From positions 1 to 25,934 of the forward strand of contig SKTN01000124.1 in NCBI GenBank assembly GCA_007117945.1: a stretch of DNA of 25,934 nucleotides. The letters run 5' to 3'. This DNA comes from Nitriliruptoraceae bacterium (GTDB lineage: Bacteria; Actinomycetota; Nitriliruptoria; Nitriliruptorales; Nitriliruptoraceae). The notes below the pieces were generated by a model. It was not told where the DNA came from, searched no databases, and was given only the letters and a program-made list of their open reading frames with translations. This document shows positions 23,506-25,934 of this stretch, piece after piece. The position numbers and the translations under genes were made by a program. Positions within the stretch are counted from its first letter, which is position 1, and the number at the start of each line of letters is the position of its first letter.

Positions 23506-24132
23506 ATGCGTATCACGAAGTTCCCCCAGTCCTGTCTGGTGGTCGAGACCGACAGCGCCCGCATCGCGATCGACCCGGGGACCTTCGTCACCGCACGCCA
23601 CGACCTCGACGAGCTCGGCCACCTCGATGCGGTGCTCTACACCCACCGCCACGCCGACCACCTCGACATCGAGGTGGTGGACCAGCTGCGGGAGCGCGGC
23701 GCGGAACTGTTCGGCAACGCCGACGTGGTCAGCCTGCTCGGCGCGGACCGGTGCACCCGGGTGGAGGCGGGTAGCCCCTTCACCGCGGCGGGCGTCGACG
23801 TCGCCCCCCATGACCTCCCCCACGTGGTGATGGTGGACGGCTCCCCCGGTCCCCCCAACACCGGTTTCCTGGTGGAGGGCACCCTGTTCCACCCCGGTGA
23901 CGGGATCGAGCTGACCGGGCTGGGGGCGCCGGTGGCGGCCGTGCCCATCGTGGGCCCCTCGATCAGCTTCCACGACGCGTACCGCTTCGTGCGCCAACTG
24001 GGCGCCGAATGCGTCGTGCCCATCCACTACGACGCCTTCGTGGCCGACCCGGAGCACTTTGCCCGGGTCTGCGACCTCGCCGAGGTGCACGTGCTCGCGT
24101 CGGCCGAGACCCTGGATCTCGCCACCGCCTGA
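23506..24132 (+). CDS. Metallo-beta-lactamase-fold hydrolase (UlaG/UPF0173-like)
   Basis: The protein has 208 residues from an ATG with GGAG about six bases upstream. The metal motif HxHxDH is H47, H49, D51 and H52 (THRHADHLD). Further ligands are likely in LFHPGD (H129, D132) and VPIHYDAF (H174). The compact length and the PIHYD ending place it with the UlaG/UPF0173-like branch rather than with beta-lactamases or glyoxalases. Branch members hydrolyse lactones or phosphodiesters; the substrate here is unknown. The following transporter is 53 bp downstream on the same strand, so the two may be cotranscribed. Confidence 0.87.
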   Translation: MRITKFPQSCLVVETDSARIAIDPGTFVTARHDLDELGHLDAVLYTHRHADHLDIEVVDQLRERGAELFGNADVVSLLGADRCTRVEAGSPFTAAGVDVAPHDLPHVVMVDGSPGPPNTGFLVEGTLFHPGDGIELTGLGAPVAAVPIVGPSISFHDAYRFVRQLGAECVVPIHYDAFVADPEHFARVCDLAEVHVLASAETLDLATA

Positions 24133-24185
24133 ACCCGCACGGCACACGGAGACCGCGGGCGGGGCCCCGAGGAGAGCTGATCCAC

Positions 24186-25025
24186 GTGGGTGTCCTGCTC
24201 GCCCTGCTCGCTGCTGCCAGCTTCGGGCTCTCCGACGTCACGGGGGCCGTGGTGGCACGCCGGGTGTCGGCGCTGACCGTCACCCTCGCGATCCAGGCGG
24301 TCGGGCTGCTCGCGCTGCTGCCCGTGCTGCTCCTGGTCGCCGGCACACCCAGCAGGGGCGCCTGGGTCTACGGCGCCCTGGCGGGTGCGGCCGGGACGAC
24401 GGGGCTGGTGGTGTACCTGCGTGCGATGGCGGCCGGACCCATCGGTGTGGTCTCACCCGTGGCTGCCCTGGTCGGCGCGGCGGTCCCCGTCGGCTGGGGC
24501 GTGCTGCTGGCGGGTGACCAGGTCGGGCTCCAGGGCAGCCTCGGCATCCTCCTCGGCCTCGTGGCCGTCGGTGCCGTCGCCTACGTCCCCAACGGTGCCG
24601 TGCACGCCGCCAGTGGCGCGACGGTGCTGGCGGCGCTGCTGTCCGGGGTGGCCTTCGGGCTGTTCTTCGTCGCGCTGGATGCCACACCCCCGGGCTCCGG
24701 GCTGTGGCCGCTGCTGGGGGCGCGCATCGTTGCGGTGGCGATCATGGTGGGCGCCGTGGTCCTGCGCGGGCGCCCCCTGCTCCCCCACGGGGTCGGCCGG
24801 CTGACCGCGATCAGTGGTGTGGCGGACGTGGCGGGCAACGCACTGTTCCTGCTCGCCACCCGGGTCGGGCTGCTGAGCCTGGTGGGGCTGCTGACCTCCC
24901 TCTACCCGGTCGTGGCGCTGCTCGTCGCGCGCTGGTGGCTCCAGGAACGGTTGACCGGGCTGCAGGCCGCCGGGGTGGGTGCCGCGATGGCGGCGACGGG
25001 GCTGCTGGCTGCCGCCGGCGCGTGA
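24186..25025 (+). CDS. DMT-superfamily (EamA) transporter
   Basis: The protein has 279 residues from the GTG at 24186, which begins directly with the first membrane helix (VGVLLALLAAASFGLSDVTGA). GAGGAGAG lies about ten bases upstream. Two EamA repeats of five helices each are seen (~1-138 and ~145-279). Family-typical stretches are YLRAMAAGPIGVVSPVAALVGAAVPVGWGVLLAGDQ in repeat one and LGLLSLVGLLTSLYPVVALLVARWWLQERLTGLQ in repeat two. Members export amino acids or metabolites. No substrate clue exists beyond the adjacent metallo-hydrolase. It ends in the convergent gap 25026-25244, which carries the palindromes. Confidence 0.9.
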   Translation: MGVLLALLAAASFGLSDVTGAVVARRVSALTVTLAIQAVGLLALLPVLLLVAGTPSRGAWVYGALAGAAGTTGLVVYLRAMAAGPIGVVSPVAALVGAAVPVGWGVLLAGDQVGLQGSLGILLGLVAVGAVAYVPNGAVHAASGATVLAALLSGVAFGLFFVALDATPPGSGLWPLLGARIVAVAIMVGAVVLRGRPLLPHGVGRLTAISGVADVAGNALFLLATRVGLLSLVGLLTSLYPVVALLVARWWLQERLTGLQAAGVGAAMAATGLLAAAGA

Positions 25026-25075
25026 GGCGGCACCACCCCGTGCGGCCTGACCCCGAGTGGAGCATCGCCGCCCCT

Positions 25076-25117
25076 GGGTGGTCGTCTCCTGGGCGAGAGC
25101 CCAGGAGACGACCACCC
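25076..25117. repeat. Palindromic element copy 2: perfect 19-bp-arm hairpin
   Basis: Arms at 25076-25094 (GGGTGGTCGTCTCCTGGGC) and 25099-25117 are perfect reverse complements around a GAGA loop. It stands 50 bp after the DMT stop and 128 bp before the convergent LLM gene stop, so it can act as a bidirectional terminator. Its core matches copies 1 and 3. It is far more stable than needed for termination alone. Confidence 0.85.
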
Positions 25118-25151
25118 ACCAGGCCGCCCGGGGCTCGATCCCGCGTGGGCC

Positions 25152-25185
25152 GGGACGTCCCTGGGCTCCTGCCCAGGAGACGACC
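25152..25185. repeat. Palindromic element copy 3 (CCTGGGC core)
   Basis: The right arm GCCCAGGAGACGACCA (25171-25186) is identical to that of copy 2 (25099-25114), exactly 72 bp further on. The left arm is diverged outside CCTGGGC. The loop TCCT and central 18 bp equal those of copy 1. The remainder of the 25026-25244 gap has no gene that I can support. Confidence 0.7.
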
Positions 25186-25244
25186 AGGCCGCGCCGCGGC
25201 TGCGCCCGGCGCACCGCCTCCACCCCGCAGGGGGTTGGCTGCGG

Positions 25245-25934
25245 TCAGCCCTCCACCAGCGCGCCCATCACGGCCACCATGTCGAGGTCGTCGTGGAGTT
25301 GGTGCTGGAGCATGACCCGGCTCACACCCACCTCCCGGTACTGCTCGAGCCGTGCCGCGGCCTGCTCGGGCGTACCGATGATCCACTCCTGCCGCAGGCC
25401 GTCGAGCCAGGGCTCCAGGTCCCCGTCACGGCCCGAACGCCCCATGAGCAGCGCGGCCCGCTCGCGGACCTCCGCCTCGTCGCGGCCGAGCAGGCAGCCG
25501 GTCATGATCGACAGTGGCAGCGGGTCCCGCCCGATGTCGGCGCAGGCAGCGTCGAGGTTGGCCTTGCGGTCCCGGACCGCCTCCAGGGAGGGGAAGACGG
25601 TGTTGTACTCGTCGGCGAACCGGGCGGCCAGAGCGGCGGACCGCGGCCCCGCCACCCCACCGAGGATCACGGGGATGCTGGGCGACTGGACCGGCTTGGG
25701 GTTCGCCTCGCAGCCCTCCAGCCGGTAGTGGGTGCCGTGGTGGTCGAAACGTGGCTCCCGCAGCTGCCGGCTGACGATCTCCACCTGCTCCTCGAACACC
25801 TCGTAGCGGGTGCCGAGGTCGTGGAAGTCGAAGCCGTAGGTGCGGTGCTCCAGCTCGTGCCAGCCGGCACCCATCCCGAGCTCGATCCTGCCACCGGAGA
25901 CGTGATCGGCGGTCACCGCGTTCTTGGCCAGCAC
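25245..25934 (-). CDS. LLM-class (luciferase-like, F420-type) oxidoreductase, N-terminus outside window
   Basis: There are 229 residues, open to the window edge. The visible part starts at VLAKNAVTADHVSGGRIELGMGAGW, the middle of the bacterial-luciferase-like TIM barrel, so about 70-90 N-terminal residues are missing. GTRYEVFEEQVEIVSRQL, PVQSPSIPVILGGVAGPRSAALAARFADEYN and the C-terminal EWIIGTPEQAAARLEQYREVGVSRVMLQ are typical of actinobacterial F420-dependent LLM enzymes. F420 rather than FMN is inferred from these patterns. The substrate is unknown. The stop faces the DMT transporter across the palindrome-bearing gap. Confidence 0.9.
   Translation of the reverse strand: MLAKNAVTADHVSGGRIELGMGAGWHELEHRTYGFDFHDLGTRYEVFEEQVEIVSRQLREPRFDHHGTHYRLEGCEANPKPVQSPSIPVILGGVAGPRSAALAARFADEYNTVFPSLEAVRDRKANLDAACADIGRDPLPLSIMTGCLLGRDEAEVRERAALLMGRSGRDGDLEPWLDGLRQEWIIGTPEQAAARLEQYREVGVSRVMLQHQLHDDLDMVAVMGALVEG

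Noticed and set aside
1..25934. Mobile element, prophage, toxin-antitoxin, defence system or CRISPR array
   Set aside because: No transposase, integrase, phage, nuclease-antitoxin or spaced direct-repeat array was found. The SNF2/SWIM pair alone is a common chromosomal unit and has no defence partner genes here.

Overview
The window is a very GC-rich, gene-dense stretch of bacterial chromosome. Frequent GTG starts, 4-bp GTGA/ATGA stop-start overlaps, a MarP-type serine protease, an F420/luciferase-type oxidoreductase and a SNF2/SWIM helicase pair all point to an actinobacterium. A deep-branching high-GC lineage such as Nitriliruptoria is my guess; I have no marker gene to prove it. Nothing looks like a phage, plasmid, transposon or CRISPR locus. 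Apart from the repeats noted below it reads as core-type chromosome.

Left part (1-5.9 kb): a membrane-anchored molybdopterin oxidoreductase (minus), followed by the first codons of a coupled gene cut by the window edge and preceded by a 35-residue membrane peptide. Divergent to these is a GNAT acetyltransferase coupled to a YczE-type membrane protein. Then, on minus, come an exported coiled-coil/M23 peptidoglycan hydrolase and a short-chain dehydrogenase resembling RhlG.

Middle (6-16.5 kb): an AtuA-family protein (plus) runs into the SWIM gene, with a 22-bp tail overlap. The SWIM gene is translationally coupled to a 1038-residue SNF2 helicase (minus). On the plus strand follow an 88-residue unknown protein and a MarP-like CvpA/trypsin protease with all expected catalytic and disulfide residues. 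Then come an ABC-2 exporter pair (minus) and a hemolysin III/PAQR protein (minus).

Right part (16.7-22.6 kb): a compact plus-strand operon encodes a DASS (SLC13-type) transporter, a soluble sensor histidine kinase with cNMP-like domain, a single-domain response regulator, a DJ-1/PfpI protein and an MFS transporter. Four of the genes start inside the preceding stop codon or within 20 bp of it. This is the most interesting unit. The kinase begins with what looks like a decayed copy of its partner's receiver domain. The regulator resembles the receiver half of the response regulator-thioredoxin reductase fusions that normally accompany such kinases, but the reductase is absent and transporters and a DJ-1 protein take its place.

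End (22.7-25.9 kb): a DUF456 membrane protein and a CAU-anticodon tRNA (minus), a metallo-beta-lactamase-fold protein and a DMT/EamA transporter (plus), and a truncated LLM-class oxidoreductase (minus). The two convergent gaps in this half carry three related palindromes with the same CCTGGGC/GCCCAGG core, one a perfect 19-bp-arm hairpin.
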